A stretch of DNA of 64,000 nucleotides from JAGGYK01 sp034716155 (GCA_034716155.1 JAYEFR010000030.1:16397-80396), one strand, 5' to 3'; shown: positions 25,929-35,756, counted from the first letter of the stretch. Translations and numbers: made by a program. The notes: generated from the sequence alone by a model not told the origin.

Positions 25929-26652
25929 TTATAATATTTTTACCTCTTTAACTATCTTTTGCATCTTAGAGCGCAATCTCAATATTGACTTTGTATGGAT
26001 CTGAGAAACCCTGGACTCTGTAAACTTCAAGACATGTCCTATCTCTTTCATGGTAAGTTCATCATAATAATAAAGAGAGATCACCATCTGCTCTTTCTCA
26101 GGAAGAGACTTTATTGCCTTTGCTACCATATCCCTTACTTCAGCCAGACCAAGTTTGTGAGAAGACCACTCTCTTTCTTCTTGCATAACGAACTCAATGA
26201 GATTCCTCTTCGACGAATTTATCTCATCATCGCCAAAATCATCCAGACTCAGCAGTGTCACAGAAGCTGTTTCTGTAAGGAGTTTATAGAAATTTTCAAT
26301 ATCAATATCCAGTTCTTCTGCTACCTCCTCATCACTAGCAGGCCTTCCAAGGATACCCTCTAACCTGGCATATGCACCCTCAATCCTCCTGGCCTTTTGT
26401 CTCACAGACCTGGGAACCCAATCCATAGATCTAAGTTCGTCTAAGATTGAGCCTCTGATTCTGAACTCTGCATAGGTCTTAAACTTAATCGCCTTGGATG
26501 CATCATACTTCTCAATAGCATCCATTAGCCCGATAACTCCAGCATTGATAAGATCCTGTATATCTACATGAGGAGGCAACCTCATGGCTATACGGCTTGC
26601 TATGTACTTTATCAATGGTGTAAAATCGGTAATAACCTTAGCCTTGATCTTC
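25929..26652 (-). CDS. fliA: Flagellar sigma factor FliA (sigma-28), 5' end lost in scaffold gap
   Basis: About 240 residues of a sigma-28-type factor. Region 2 (LPPHVDIQDLINAGVIGLMDAIEKYD), region 3 (RIRGSILDELRSMDWVPRSVRQK) and region 4 (LPEKEQMVISLYYYDELTMKEIGHVL) are in order. The frame remains open to the N-run at 26653; the first visible residues are KIKAKVITDFTPLIKYIA, so only about 10-15 residues are missing. FliA directs late flagellar and chemotaxis promoters. It is downstream of flhG. Confidence 0.92.
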
Positions 26653-26662
26653 NNNNNNNNNN
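26653..26662. other. Scaffold gap (10 N)
   Basis: Ten undetermined bases join two contigs between flhG and fliA. The true gap length may differ. The end of flhG and the start of fliA are both hidden in it. Confidence 1.
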
Positions 26663-27553
26663 AACGCCATGTCCTGCATTGTTCACCCCCCCCGTTTGCT
26701 CAAGCAGCATTCTCCTCAAAAAAAATTGCATATTCCCATTTTCTTCTACTAGGTTCGATATGCTATTCAACCCCTTAGCTATACTTTTCAGGCGCTGGGC
26801 AGTGATGCTTCTAGGATAGACTCCTACAAATGCCTTTTGCCCCCTTACACATTCAGGTATATGTTTATCATAAGGTATTGAGCCAAGCATATCGAGAGAC
26901 ACATCCCCTAAAAATCTCTCACACGCAAATCTCAATTTTTCTGCTACACCCTCTCCTTCTATAATGGATAAAACATTATTGATTATAAGGTTAAACCTCT
27001 TTATCCCGTATTTTTTTCTCACCACCTTTATTAAGGCGTAGGCATCCGTAATAGAGGTAGGCTCAGGGGTTACCACCAAAATTATACGTTGGACGGACAT
27101 ATTGAAGTACATTACGTTTTTTGATATGCCTGCCCCTGTATCTACCAGCATATAGTCCATTTCCTGGCTAAAATAGTCCAGTGCATTGGTCAGAGAAATT
27201 TGTTGTTCGTAAGAAAGATCTGCAAGCTCTTGAACACCTGATGATGCGGGAATGATCTTTATACCACCTGGACCATCTAACAATATATCCTCTATAGAAC
27301 ACTCTCCCTCTAAGACATGCCTTATGTTATATTTTGGTATCAGCCCTAAAATCATATCTACATTAGCCAATCCTAAATCTGCATCCAGGACTAAGACCTT
27401 TTTGCCTATAGAAGCCAACATAATAGCTATATTCACCACTATACTAGTCTTACCAACACCACCCTTGCCCGATGTCACAGAAAAAACCTTTATCGGAGAT
27501 GTAATATCTCTTTCCATAACAAGCCTTCTGAGTGAATGTGCCTGATCTTTCAT
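26663..27553 (-). CDS. flhG: FlhG (FleN/YlxH) MinD-like ATPase, 3' end lost in scaffold gap
   Basis: 297 visible residues of a ParA/MinD-family ATPase. The DQA-x2-LR motif, known to stimulate FlhF, is at residues 3-9 (DQAHSLR). The deviant Walker A 'GKGGVGKTS' is at 29-37 and 'DADLGLANVD' follows. FlhG sets flagellar number together with FlhF. ATG 27553 is chosen since it overlaps the flhF stop (ATGA) behind GGAG and begins at the conserved motif. The frame is still open at the N-run. Confidence 0.92.
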
Positions 27554-28644
27554 TGTGTATCTCCAAGACAAAGTTCCACTATCCCTGACGGGGTGGCATC
27601 CTCTATATCCTCCGGTACTCTTTGGCCCACAGTAATGTATACAATGGGTATCCTGAACAGGAGATTATGCGTGATAACAGAACCAAATTTAACTGCCTCA
27701 TCTGCTTTTGTGAATATCATACTGTCTACTCCCACTTCAGAGAACCCCCTTGTTATCCGTTCCATCTCTGCATTTCGAGTGGCCACCGGCAGCAACAAAA
27801 ATTTATATGTAGGGCTATCATCAAAAAATTGATGGATCTCTGTTATATAATCATGACAAAGCGGTGACCTCCCTACTGTATCTACAAGGATTAAATCCAT
27901 TTCGTAAAATTGAGAAATAGCCATCTTGAATTCATCTGGTGTTGTCACAGATCTAAACGGTATGTTCAAAATCTTGGCATAGGTCTGAACCTGTTCTATA
28001 GCCCCTATCCTATAAGTATCTAACGTGACAAGTCCCACCTTCCTCTTTTTGCTCAATACTGCCTTCGCTGCTATCTTAGCAACTGTGGTAGTCTTGCCTA
28101 CTCCTGTGGCACCTAAAAAAACACAGGTTTTGGCAACAGGCGCTTTTGAAATCCGTACAATCTTTTTAAGGAGTCTCTTTACATCATCTATCCCTACATT
28201 ATTACCCATCTTGGATACAATTAACTCTGCAATAGACTCGCTTATTCCCCTTGAGATTAAGGTGTGTTTTATGACAGAGCCTTTATTTGACTCTGTCTCG
28301 GAACGTTTCAGTAGCATTTTCATCATGCTCTTAAGGTCGGCCACATCAGATACGACACCCTTTTCATTGCCTTCTATATTAAGGTCGTTTCTTTTATATA
28401 TACGAGTACTACCTTGTGGATTATAATTATTATCCTTGGAGATCCCTTTCTTAAAATGAGAGTGATACATCTCCTCATCATAATCTACTGCAGCAGTAAC
28501 CTCGATCATTGGTCTTGTCATGAGACCAAAGTTCTTATTATTAATCTGTCTTGTAGAAATAATCACTGCATCAGAACCCATCTCTTGCTTTACCCGTGCC
28601 AAAACATCTTTCATAGAAACCGCTTTATATGTCTTAATTTGCAT
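27550..28644 (-). CDS. flhF: FlhF, SRP-type GTPase for flagellar placement
   Basis: A 364-aa SRP-family GTPase. N-terminal basic domain (MQIKTYKAVSMKDVLARVKQ), NG domain with P-loop GATGVGKT (178-185), 'LVTLDTYRIGAIEQVQTYA' and 'LVDTVGRS' where the SRP G3 box reads DTAGR in most members. FlhF determines the polar site of flagellum assembly. Its start overlaps the flhA stop by 11 bases and its stop overlaps flhG by 4, so the three are translationally coupled. Confidence 0.95.
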   Translation of the reverse strand: MQIKTYKAVSMKDVLARVKQEMGSDAVIISTRQINNKNFGLMTRPMIEVTAAVDYDEEMYHSHFKKGISKDNNYNPQGSTRIYKRNDLNIEGNEKGVVSDVADLKSMMKMLLKRSETESNKGSVIKHTLISRGISESIAELIVSKMGNNVGIDDVKRLLKKIVRISKAPVAKTCVFLGATGVGKTTTVAKIAAKAVLSKKRKVGLVTLDTYRIGAIEQVQTYAKILNIPFRSVTTPDEFKMAISQFYEMDLILVDTVGRSPLCHDYITEIHQFFDDSPTYKFLLLPVATRNAEMERITRGFSEVGVDSMIFTKADEAVKFGSVITHNLLFRIPIVYITVGQRVPEDIEDATPSGIVELCLGDTQ

Positions 28645-30703
28645 TCGGGCTCACCATTCCTAAATTTTTTATTGTTACCTCGGGTGGAATCTCATTATGG
28701 GACAGGATAACTACCTCCGGCATGTACCTCTCTACCAAACGTTTCAAGTGCACTCTGACCACAGGCGAAGCCAATAAAACCGGTGTCACTCCCTGCTTAG
28801 CCAATCTATCTACCTCCTTATTAATAGCTACCAATACCCCCTGAGCCCTATCCGGGTCTAATGCAAGATATGAACCATGTTCTGTATGTTGAATGGCTTC
28901 TGAGAGCATCGCCTCATTGCCGGGATCTAAAGCCAATACGTTTATCACACCATCATGCACATATGGTTTGCAGATCACTCGCATGAGGGCTTGCCTGACA
29001 TACTCTGTCAAAATATCGGGGTCTTTTGTCACCGCACCATAATCTGCCAAGGTCTCCAGGATGGTTATCATATTCTTTACAGAGACCCTTTCTTTTAGCA
29101 AATTACGTAAGACCCTCAGCACAATCGTGTTTGGTAAAATATTGGGTATAAGATCCTCCACAACCCTGGGATGAGTTCTGGCAACATTATCCAATAACAC
29201 CTGAAGTTCTTGCCTACCCAAAAGCTCGTGTGCATTAACCTTAATTACCTCTGTAAGGTGAGTCGCTGTCACGGTCGCAGCATCTACAATTGTAAGTGAA
29301 GCCATCTGCGCACGTTCTTTATCAGTCTTCTTTATCCATAGTGCAGGAAGCCCAAAGGCCGGTTCTTTTACCGGGATCCCTGGGATGTCGGCCTCAATAT
29401 CCTCTGGGTTCAGAACCATAAGTCTGTCCGCCATGGCTTCTCCTTTGGCAATCTCTATCCCCTTTAGCAAAAGCACATATTCATTCGGCTTAAGCTCCAG
29501 ATTGTCTCTTATATGTATAGGTGGCACTATAATCCCAATATCCCGAGCAAGTTGTCTTCGCATACCCTTTATGCGAGTTAGCAAATCCCCCCCCTGAGCT
29601 GTATCAACCAATGGGATAAGCCCGTAGCCTACCTCCAATTCCAGTGTATCAACCGGTAATAATGCCTCTGGTGGTGCTTCCTCTTCCGGGGAGATTTCTT
29701 CTTCAGGCCTTTCTTCTGATATCCCCTTAAAACTTACCCACCCCAACACACCTGTACCAACAGCAAGGATCAAAAAGGGGACATGAGGCAGCCCAGGTAT
29801 GAGCCCGAAAAAAAAGATGATAGCAGCAGCACTAAATATAGCCATGGGCTGAAAGGAAAGCTGCTCAGATAGGAGCTTTCCTATGGATTTGTCAGCCGCT
29901 GACTGTGTAACCACAATACCGGCTGCAGTAGATATAATGAGTGCCGGAATCTGCGAAACCAGCCCATCCCCTATGGTGAGCGTAGTATATGTCTTAAGCG
30001 CTTCCTCAAAAGGCATATGCAATTGTAGAACCCCTATTATTATTCCCCCGATTATATTAATAAGTGTGATAATAATGCCTGCAATGGCATCACCCCTTAC
30101 GAATTTGGTAGCACCATCCATTGCACCATAAAACTCAGCCTCTCTACTAATGCTCTCCCGCCTGGCCCTGGCCTCATCCTCTGTAATCATACCTGCATTT
30201 AGGTCGGCATCTATGGCCATCTGCTTGCCTGGCATGGCATCCAGGGTAAACCGTGCAGTAACTTCCCCTATTCTGGTAGCACCCTTGGTAATCACCACAA
30301 AATTTATCACTACAAAGATGACAAAGACAACAAGCCCAACTACATAACTCCCGCCCACTACAAATTGGCCAAAGGCATTGATCACCCGCCCAGCAGCAAG
30401 CTCACCTTCAGAGCCATGCAATAATATTAGTCTGGTAGATGCTACATTTAATGAAAGACGATATAATGTCACTACAAGCAGCATCGATGGGAACACGGAA
30501 AAATCAAGGGGGTTTACCGTATACATAGACACCATGAGTATAACAAGCCCAATGGTTATACTGAATGTAAGGAGGATATCCAAGGCAAATGTGGGAAGAG
30601 GTATCAATAAGACTATAAAGACTACCATCACCCCAACTGCCATCACTAAATCACTTGCAAATTTGGTTGGGAGTTTAAACAAAGATTCTTTTGGATTTGC
30701 CAC
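28634..30703 (-). CDS. flhA: FlhA, flagellar type III export gate
   Basis: A 689-aa export-gate protein of normal length. The N-terminal half has about eight membrane helices, and the FHIPEP signature is visible ('RIGEVTARFTLDAMPGKQMA' followed by 'IDADLNAG'). The linker is acidic (SEERPEEEISPEEEAPPE) and the C-terminal cytoplasmic domain binds chaperone-substrate complexes. It abuts the flhB stop with no spacer, in the usual order flhB-flhA-flhF. Confidence 0.97.
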   Translation of the reverse strand: MANPKESLFKLPTKFASDLVMAVGVMVVFIVLLIPLPTFALDILLTFSITIGLVILMVSMYTVNPLDFSVFPSMLLVVTLYRLSLNVASTRLILLHGSEGELAAGRVINAFGQFVVGGSYVVGLVVFVIFVVINFVVITKGATRIGEVTARFTLDAMPGKQMAIDADLNAGMITEDEARARRESISREAEFYGAMDGATKFVRGDAIAGIIITLINIIGGIIIGVLQLHMPFEEALKTYTTLTIGDGLVSQIPALIISTAAGIVVTQSAADKSIGKLLSEQLSFQPMAIFSAAAIIFFFGLIPGLPHVPFLILAVGTGVLGWVSFKGISEERPEEEISPEEEAPPEALLPVDTLELEVGYGLIPLVDTAQGGDLLTRIKGMRRQLARDIGIIVPPIHIRDNLELKPNEYVLLLKGIEIAKGEAMADRLMVLNPEDIEADIPGIPVKEPAFGLPALWIKKTDKERAQMASLTIVDAATVTATHLTEVIKVNAHELLGRQELQVLLDNVARTHPRVVEDLIPNILPNTIVLRVLRNLLKERVSVKNMITILETLADYGAVTKDPDILTEYVRQALMRVICKPYVHDGVINVLALDPGNEAMLSEAIQHTEHGSYLALDPDRAQGVLVAINKEVDRLAKQGVTPVLLASPVVRVHLKRLVERYMPEVVILSHNEIPPEVTIKNLGMVSPNAN

Positions 30704-31777
30704 CTATATCTCCTTCTTTATCCGATACACATAGGCCAATATTTCCGCCACTGCCTTATACATGTCTTCTGAAATCGCCTCACCCACCTCCACTGACTTA
30801 TAGAGAAGGGAGGCCAAAGGTTTATCTTCTACAATAGGCACCCAAGACGACCTTGCAATCTCCTTTATCTTTTCTGCCAATACCCCTGCCCCCTTTGCCA
30901 CTACTGTAGGCGCTATCATCTTGCCCCTTTCATATTGCAAAGCTATTGCCAAATGGGTGGGGTTGGTGATCACCACATCTGCCTTGGGCACTTCCTGCAT
31001 CATCCTACGCCTGGCAATATGGAGCTGTATTGAGCGAATTCTACTCTTTATTTGCGGATTGCCCTCTGTTTGTTTCAGTTCTTCCCTGACTTCCTGCTTT
31101 GTCATCATTAAATCTTGTCTATGCTGCCATTTTTGAAAGGCATAGTCAGCAATAGCTATTATTATAAAAACCCAGAGTGCATCCCAGAGCAGGTGCATGG
31201 CAGCCTTAAAATACGTCAAAACAATGACGCCTATATCACAATTTATGAGTGGTGGGAAAACAGGGATCTCTCTCTTTATAGCACGCCAGGCAACCCATGT
31301 TATAATAATCAATACCAGTATACATTTCACCAGCATCTCCAGGCTTTTCATGGAAAAAAATTTTTGTTTAATCCCTTTTATAGGATCCAGCTTGGAAAGC
31401 TTGGGTATTATCGGCTCTACCGTCATCTGAAAGCCGACCTGAATAAAGTTAGAGAAGAAGCCGATAAAAAGAAATACAATGAATATGGGCAGTAACATAG
31501 CGCTCATATCGATAACAACATTGTAGAAAAGCTCTACAAGGGAATCCTTGGTGCCATCCCAAATAAGAGTATTCCCGAGATAGAGCCTCGTAAATTTTAT
31601 CATCTTGGAGGCTAGTAATGGGATATAGAAATAGAACGCCAATATGCTCGCAAAAAACAAAAAGGCTGTGGAAACCTCTATGCTCTTGGCTACCTGCCCT
31701 TTTTCTCTTGCGTCTCTTATTCGCTTTGAAGTAGGCTGTTCAGTACGTTCTTGTCCATCTTCGCTCTCTTTTGGCAT
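30704..31777 (-). CDS. flhB: FlhB, flagellar export specificity switch
   Basis: A 357-aa FlhB with the typical N-terminus (EDGQERTEQPTSKRIRDAREKGQVAKS), four membrane segments, and the NPTH autocleavage motif (VVITNPTHLAIAL) needed to switch from hook to filament export. ATG 31777 is preferred by family alignment; a TTG at 31807 would add ten residues of unrelated look. Neither has a strong ribosome binding site. Confidence 0.95.
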   Translation of the reverse strand: MPKESEDGQERTEQPTSKRIRDAREKGQVAKSIEVSTAFLFFASILAFYFYIPLLASKMIKFTRLYLGNTLIWDGTKDSLVELFYNVVIDMSAMLLPIFIVFLFIGFFSNFIQVGFQMTVEPIIPKLSKLDPIKGIKQKFFSMKSLEMLVKCILVLIIITWVAWRAIKREIPVFPPLINCDIGVIVLTYFKAAMHLLWDALWVFIIIAIADYAFQKWQHRQDLMMTKQEVREELKQTEGNPQIKSRIRSIQLHIARRRMMQEVPKADVVITNPTHLAIALQYERGKMIAPTVVAKGAGVLAEKIKEIARSSWVPIVEDKPLASLLYKSVEVGEAISEDMYKAVAEILAYVYRIKKEI

Positions 31778-31887
31778 ATCAGGATGAATGCGAAAAACAT
31801 ACCACAAAAAATCAACATTAAATGTTACAGAAAGTAACCGGACAGAAATAACAGGTTGTTGGGACTTTTTACAAAAGCATCATCTTT

Positions 31888-31966
31888 GATGGTTCCGCAA
31901 AAAGTCTATTATACCCCTTAACCGCCATTCCGTCCCGGAGTGACGACTTTTTGCGAGTTTATCATC
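31888..31966. repeat. Palindromic repeat family B, copy 1
   Basis: CGCAAAAAGTC (31896-31906) and GACTTTTTGCG (31945-31955) form the arms, flanked outside by GATGG and ATCATC. Related arms (G-T/C-AAAAAGTC) occur at 43443-43582 and 53837-53966. It lies in the 250-base non-coding stretch upstream of flhB. Confidence 0.65.
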
Positions 31967-32052
31967 TTTAATCCTTTGTCTTTCGTCCTTTTGTTTTTCG
32001 ACTCTTGACCTGTTCAGATTCTTATCCGTTACTATTCACTATTTACTGTTTA

Positions 32053-32499
32053 CTAAGAAGAGGTACGGATCCCTGCTGTAGAGATAAAGCATCCGCCACC
32101 TTCTCCACCCCCAGAGGCAGCACTCAATGGCAAGGAAGGGTCATCAGTTGGAGAGTCTTCACCTGGTATAAAGACGCTCACCTCCTCAGAATAGGCACTC
32201 TCATTGCCCCCACTATCATATGCAGTCACTGCAAAGTAATAGGTGTATCCTTCATCAAGATCACCAATCTCTATGTTATCTATACAGGAGCCGATATCCA
32301 GAGACTGTGTATACGTCATGCTTGATGTACCGTAGTACACACTATATCCAGCCACACCAGGCTCTCTACTTTCTTCCCAGCTTATTCTCACTATTGCACC
32401 ATAAGCAAAGGGAGGGATTGCTATCATCAAAAATAAGAAGATAACATATATCACCAAGTGGCCGGCTTTTTTCTTGTTGTTCTTTATGTTGTCTTCCAT
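32053..32499 (-). CDS. Secreted fibronectin type III protein with truncated CFI-box tail, copy 1
   Basis: A 148-aa protein: basic N-terminus, one hydrophobic export helix (about residues 14-35), a single fibronectin type III-like domain (IVRISWEESREPGVAGYSVYYG ... YTYYFAVTAYDSGGNES), a Ser/Gly-rich spacer and a C-terminal GGGCFISTAGI motif. This looks like the start of the CFI-box C-terminal sorting-type sequence, but it ends without the usual hydrophobic extension. ATG 32499 is preferred to TTG 32514. It is a close paralog of the gene at 33194-33598. Role unknown; extracellular or cell-surface placement is inferred. Confidence 0.7.
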   Translation of the reverse strand: MEDNIKNNKKKAGHLVIYVIFLFLMIAIPPFAYGAIVRISWEESREPGVAGYSVYYGTSSMTYTQSLDIGSCIDNIEIGDLDEGYTYYFAVTAYDSGGNESAYSEEVSVFIPGEDSPTDDPSLPLSAASGGGEGGGCFISTAGIRTSS

Positions 32500-32512
32500 A
32501 TTATTCTCTTTC

Positions 32513-32529
32513 AAGCAAACAGCGCACCA
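32513..32529 (-). promoter_or_regulatory. Sigma-54-like promoter before FN3 copy 1
   Basis: On the minus strand TGGTGCG-N4-TTGCTT fits the -24/-12 pattern (consensus TGGCACG-N4-TTGCW) with two mismatches in the -24 box. The expected start of transcription is only a few bases before the ATG. Confidence 0.4.
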
Positions 32530-33193
32530 ATCTTTACCTGGATCTAGCTTAATATCGGCATTTACAATTGCTAGCCTTAATCAAAAATATGCGAGACTCT
32601 AACTTCACTTACAAAAAAGGGGTGTGTGTCAAGCTTTCCTAATTCTGCACTAATACATGTTGCCACATCATTACTCTTGAAAAAAAGCAATCTCTGATTT
32701 AGGCGATTTTCGCCTTATAATGCCAAATGAAATTTTCTTTTAATATTGAAAGAGAAGATAACTAAAGGGTTAATAATATTAAACTTTCTAGATATTTCTA
32801 AAAAAACCGATTTGTATCGTTATAATCTTATCTTACAAGGGGTTTCTGCATTTTGTAGAAAACTCGTATCTCGCTAAATCTAACTCTTTCTTTAAAATTC
32901 TCCATTTCTAATAAAAAATGAGGTGAAAAGTGGAGCTAAAACTTTTTTTGCCTCTCGATTGGTTCAAGATTACTCATGATTTAAAAGAACCTCCTAAAAA
33001 TTGAAAACCTATCAGTAAGATACTCGTCAAGAAATCCATTGCCAACTTCTCTGTCTTTTGACCTCTTAAAAATCAGTTGAATCTAGTGGTAATCATGAAG
33101 CTAAAACCTTTTTTTGACTCTCGACTATTTTTAATCACTCAACACTCAAAACCCAACACTTCTTTTACTATTTACTGTTCACTAAGAAGAGGT
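32530..33193. other. Non-coding interval between the two FN3 copies
   Basis: No gene found on either strand. The DNA is AT-rich, with a small hairpin (AGGCGA-TTT-TCGCCT near 32700) and, at 33108-33190, low-complexity 'ACTC/AACAC' text ending in a 30-base stretch that also follows FN3 copy 1 (near 32034-32060). This shows that the duplication included downstream DNA. Confidence 0.55.
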
Positions 33194-33598
33194 TTAGATT
33201 CCTGCTGTAGAGATAAAGCATCCGCCACCGCCACCCCCAGAGGCAGCACTCAATGGCAAGGAAGGGTCATCAGTGGGATAATCTTCACCTGGTATAAAGA
33301 CACTCACCTCCTCAGAATAGTTGCTTTCATTGCCCCCACTATCATATGCAGTCACTGCAAAGTAATAGGTGTATCCTTCATCAAGATCACCAATCTCTAT
33401 GTTATCTATACAGGAGCCGACATCCAGAGATTGTGTGTACGTCATGCTGGATGTACCATAGTACACACTATACCCAGCCACATTAGTGCCTATATCTTCC
33501 TCCCAGCTCACCCTTACTATTGCACCATAAACACAGGCAGGAATTACTATCATCAGAGATACGCAGATAAAGAATGCCTTTAGATACTTTGTTTTCAT
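33194..33598 (-). CDS. Secreted fibronectin type III protein with truncated CFI-box tail, copy 2
   Basis: A 134-aa paralog of the protein at 32053-32499, with a cleaner signal peptide (MKTKYLKAFFICVSLMIVIPACVYG), the same FN3-like domain and a GGGGGGCFISTAGI end. Here a TAA replaces the CGT codon that lets copy 1 run four residues longer. The middle parts of the two proteins are nearly the same, the N-termini differ. A sigma-54-like promoter is also placed in front. Exported; function unknown. Confidence 0.7.
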   Translation of the reverse strand: MKTKYLKAFFICVSLMIVIPACVYGAIVRVSWEEDIGTNVAGYSVYYGTSSMTYTQSLDVGSCIDNIEIGDLDEGYTYYFAVTAYDSGGNESNYSEEVSVFIPGEDYPTDDPSLPLSAASGGGGGGCFISTAGI

Positions 33599-33610
33599 AC
33601 AGACTTTCTA

Positions 33611-33627
33611 AAACAAACATCGTGCCA
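33611..33627 (-). promoter_or_regulatory. Sigma-54-like promoter before FN3 copy 2
   Basis: On the minus strand TGGCACG-ATGT-TTGTT matches the sigma-54 consensus at all seven -24 positions and all but one of the -12 positions, with the right spacing. A conserved block (TATTAAGC) stands about 20 bases further upstream in both copies. Confidence 0.5.
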
Positions 33628-33800
33628 TCCTCTTATTTGGCTTAATACCATCGTTTGTAGACACTAAGGGTAGTCAAAAGACAGGCAAAAATGTAATCTT
33701 GAGTACAAAAATGAACATACATTAGATTTTTCTAATCCGCCTTTGCGCTCACAACCAAGGATGGGGATACGGCATTTTCATACGGATTCTACCCCTGCAT

Positions 33801-33845
33801 GGCATATTTCCCTTGAGCGGGCCAATGAGGGCAAAAGGCCCCTAC
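33801..33845 (+). repeat. 45-bp dispersed repeat, copy 2
   Basis: Matches 24509-24553 at 43 of 45 bases by eye. Non-coding, between the FN3 gene and cheR. Confidence 0.75.
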
Positions 33846-33877
33846 AAAATTAATAGCTGACCCGTATTTTTCCTTCC

Positions 33878-34684
33878 TCATTTCTTTATATATATTGAAG
33901 GCTTTAACATCTTGAAATCACTCTTAATAGCACTCAGGCTTTCAGCATGGCCAACCAGCAGGTATCCACCGGGCTTGAGAAGACGATGGATCTCATCCAG
34001 CAGATTCTTCCGGACATTGCTATCAAAGTATATCATGACATTACGGCAAAAAACTGCATCAAACGGGCCACTCATAGGAAACGGCGGAGCAGACAGATTG
34101 ATCCTCGAAAATACTATAAGATCCTTCAACCTGGCCTTGGCCGTATAGTAAGTGGTATGATCATCCCAATGTTTGTTGAAGTAACGTTCTCTAAGGGCAT
34201 GGGGAATGGGCTTCAACTTTTTTGTGTCATAGGTCCCCGCTCGGCAGTTATCCAGAACACGGGTGGAGATATCCGTGGCGAGAATTTTTATCTCTGTATT
34301 TGCTGTACTGTTGGTAGCCTCAAGGAGTGTCATGGCAATCGAATAAGGCTCTTCTCCACTTGAGCAGGCTACTGACCAGAAACGGAAACGTCTCTGCCCC
34401 TGGGCCAACCAGTCTGAGACGGCCTTGCTTAAAAACGCGAAATGATCGGATTCACGGAAAAAGCTCGTTACGTTGGTTGATATGGCATCGAGAAGGTGAA
34501 CGATCTCCTCACCGCTCTTGTCTTGTATTACATACCGAAGGTATTTCTGGTGGTTGGGGATACCAAGGGCGCGCATCCGTTTGCTAATCCTCGCAGCGAC
34601 AAGCGCCTCTTTGTTTGTTCCCAGTGAAATGCCGCTCAATTTGTATATAATTTGCCTGAACCTGTTGAATGTCACCTCGTCCAT
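33878..34684 (-). CDS. cheR: CheR, chemoreceptor glutamate methyltransferase
   Basis: A 268-aa SAM-dependent methyltransferase with the N-terminal helical CheR domain and a Rossmann domain. The motifs 'STNVTSFFRESDHF', 'WSVACSSGEEPYSIAM' (SAM binding) and 'FDAVFCRNVMIYF' are all clear. It methylates receptor Glu residues for adaptation. It is the last gene of the minus-strand chemotaxis operon, 43 bases after cheB. Confidence 0.96.
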   Translation of the reverse strand: MDEVTFNRFRQIIYKLSGISLGTNKEALVAARISKRMRALGIPNHQKYLRYVIQDKSGEEIVHLLDAISTNVTSFFRESDHFAFLSKAVSDWLAQGQRRFRFWSVACSSGEEPYSIAMTLLEATNSTANTEIKILATDISTRVLDNCRAGTYDTKKLKPIPHALRERYFNKHWDDHTTYYTAKARLKDLIVFSRINLSAPPFPMSGPFDAVFCRNVMIYFDSNVRKNLLDEIHRLLKPGGYLLVGHAESLSAIKSDFKMLKPSIYIKK

Positions 34685-34727
34685 GTTTCACGTCCTTAAC
34701 ATTTGGCACCTGAATAGTTACCGGCAT

Positions 34728-35756
34728 TTACACATTAGCCAAAATTACACCCGGTATAAAATCCAGACTAACCACACGATCCACGGCGCCTAATTTGATA
34801 GCCTCCTTCGGCATGCCAAAGACCACGCAACTCTCTTCATCCTGCGCAATGGTTACAGCCCCGCTTTGTTTCATTGCCAATAGCCCTTCTGCGCCATCAG
34901 ATCCCATACCTGTCAGGATGACGCCGACTGCATTTGCCCCTACATATTTTGCTGCCGAGTTAAATAAGACCTCAGCAGAAGGCCTCTGACGGCACACACG
35001 GGGGCCATCTTTTACCTGGACATGATACATGGCACCTGAACGCCTTAGAAGCATATGTTTATTGCCGGGCGCAATTAATGCTTTCCCGGGAACAACCGTG
35101 TCATCATTCTGTGCCTCTTTGACCCCAATGGCACATATCTCATTCAAACGATCTGCAAATGCCTTGGTAAACCCTGCCGGCATGTGCTGTACGATCACAA
35201 TCCCGGGTGCGGTCGCTGGAAGCACCGTGAGCACAGAGGTCAAGGCCATTGTCCCTCCCGTAGAAGCACCAATAACAACAATCTTATTAGTCGTACGTGT
35301 CATGGCCAGTATCGAGGGTGCCTTTATGTTATTAGCCGGCTCGATATCTTTTTTCTTTAATCTAGCCCTTGAGGCGGCTTTGATCTTATCTGTAAGTTCT
35401 ACAGAAAGGTCACCAACTGTATATGCCTGTCCTGGTTTACACATTACATCTACTGCGCCGGCATCAAGCGCCTCCATTGCAAGTGCCCCTCCTTCTGGTG
35501 TAAGCGATGATACAATCACGGCAGGGATAGGATAGTATTGCATAAGTTTCTTCAAAAAAGTGACTCCATCCATCCTGGGCATCTCAATGTCTAAGGTTAT
35601 AACGTCCGGCTTTAACTTGACGATCTTGTCACGGGCTATATAGGGATCAGGAGCTGCACCTACAATCTCCAATTCAGGATCTTTAGAAAGTTCTTTGGCC
35701 AGTATCTGCCTAACCACGGCTGAATCATCCACAATCAAGACCCGTATCTTCTTCAC
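34728..35756 (-). CDS. cheB: CheB, receptor methylesterase with intact receiver
   Basis: A 342-aa two-domain protein. Receiver: acidic pair Asp10-Asp11, phospho-Asp56, Lys107. Methylesterase: Ser165 (GASTGG), His191 (QHMPAGF) and Asp287 (GMGSDGAEG) form the catalytic triad. It removes methyl groups from receptors when phosphorylated by CheA. All key residues are present, in contrast to the second CheB at 60807. It is separated from the CheX-like gene by 143 bases with no gene. Confidence 0.96.
   Translation of the reverse strand: MKKIRVLIVDDSAVVRQILAKELSKDPELEIVGAAPDPYIARDKIVKLKPDVITLDIEMPRMDGVTFLKKLMQYYPIPAVIVSSLTPEGGALAMEALDAGAVDVMCKPGQAYTVGDLSVELTDKIKAASRARLKKKDIEPANNIKAPSILAMTRTTNKIVVIGASTGGTMALTSVLTVLPATAPGIVIVQHMPAGFTKAFADRLNEICAIGVKEAQNDDTVVPGKALIAPGNKHMLLRRSGAMYHVQVKDGPRVCRQRPSAEVLFNSAAKYVGANAVGVILTGMGSDGAEGLLAMKQSGAVTIAQDEESCVVFGMPKEAIKLGAVDRVVSLDFIPGVILANV

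Noticed and set aside
31777..31807. TTG start for flhB ten codons upstream
   Set aside because: The extra residues do not resemble FlhB N-termini and no ribosome site supports them.
32697..32720. Terminator hairpin in the FN3 interval
   Set aside because: The stem is only 6 bp and lies about 480 bases past the nearest gene end; no T-run follows directly.
33599..33700. GEMM (c-di-GMP/cGAMP) riboswitch upstream of the FN3 gene
   Set aside because: Such riboswitches do precede similar genes in related bacteria, but I could not find the conserved GEMM core blocks here; the sigma-54-like box explains the conserved bases better.
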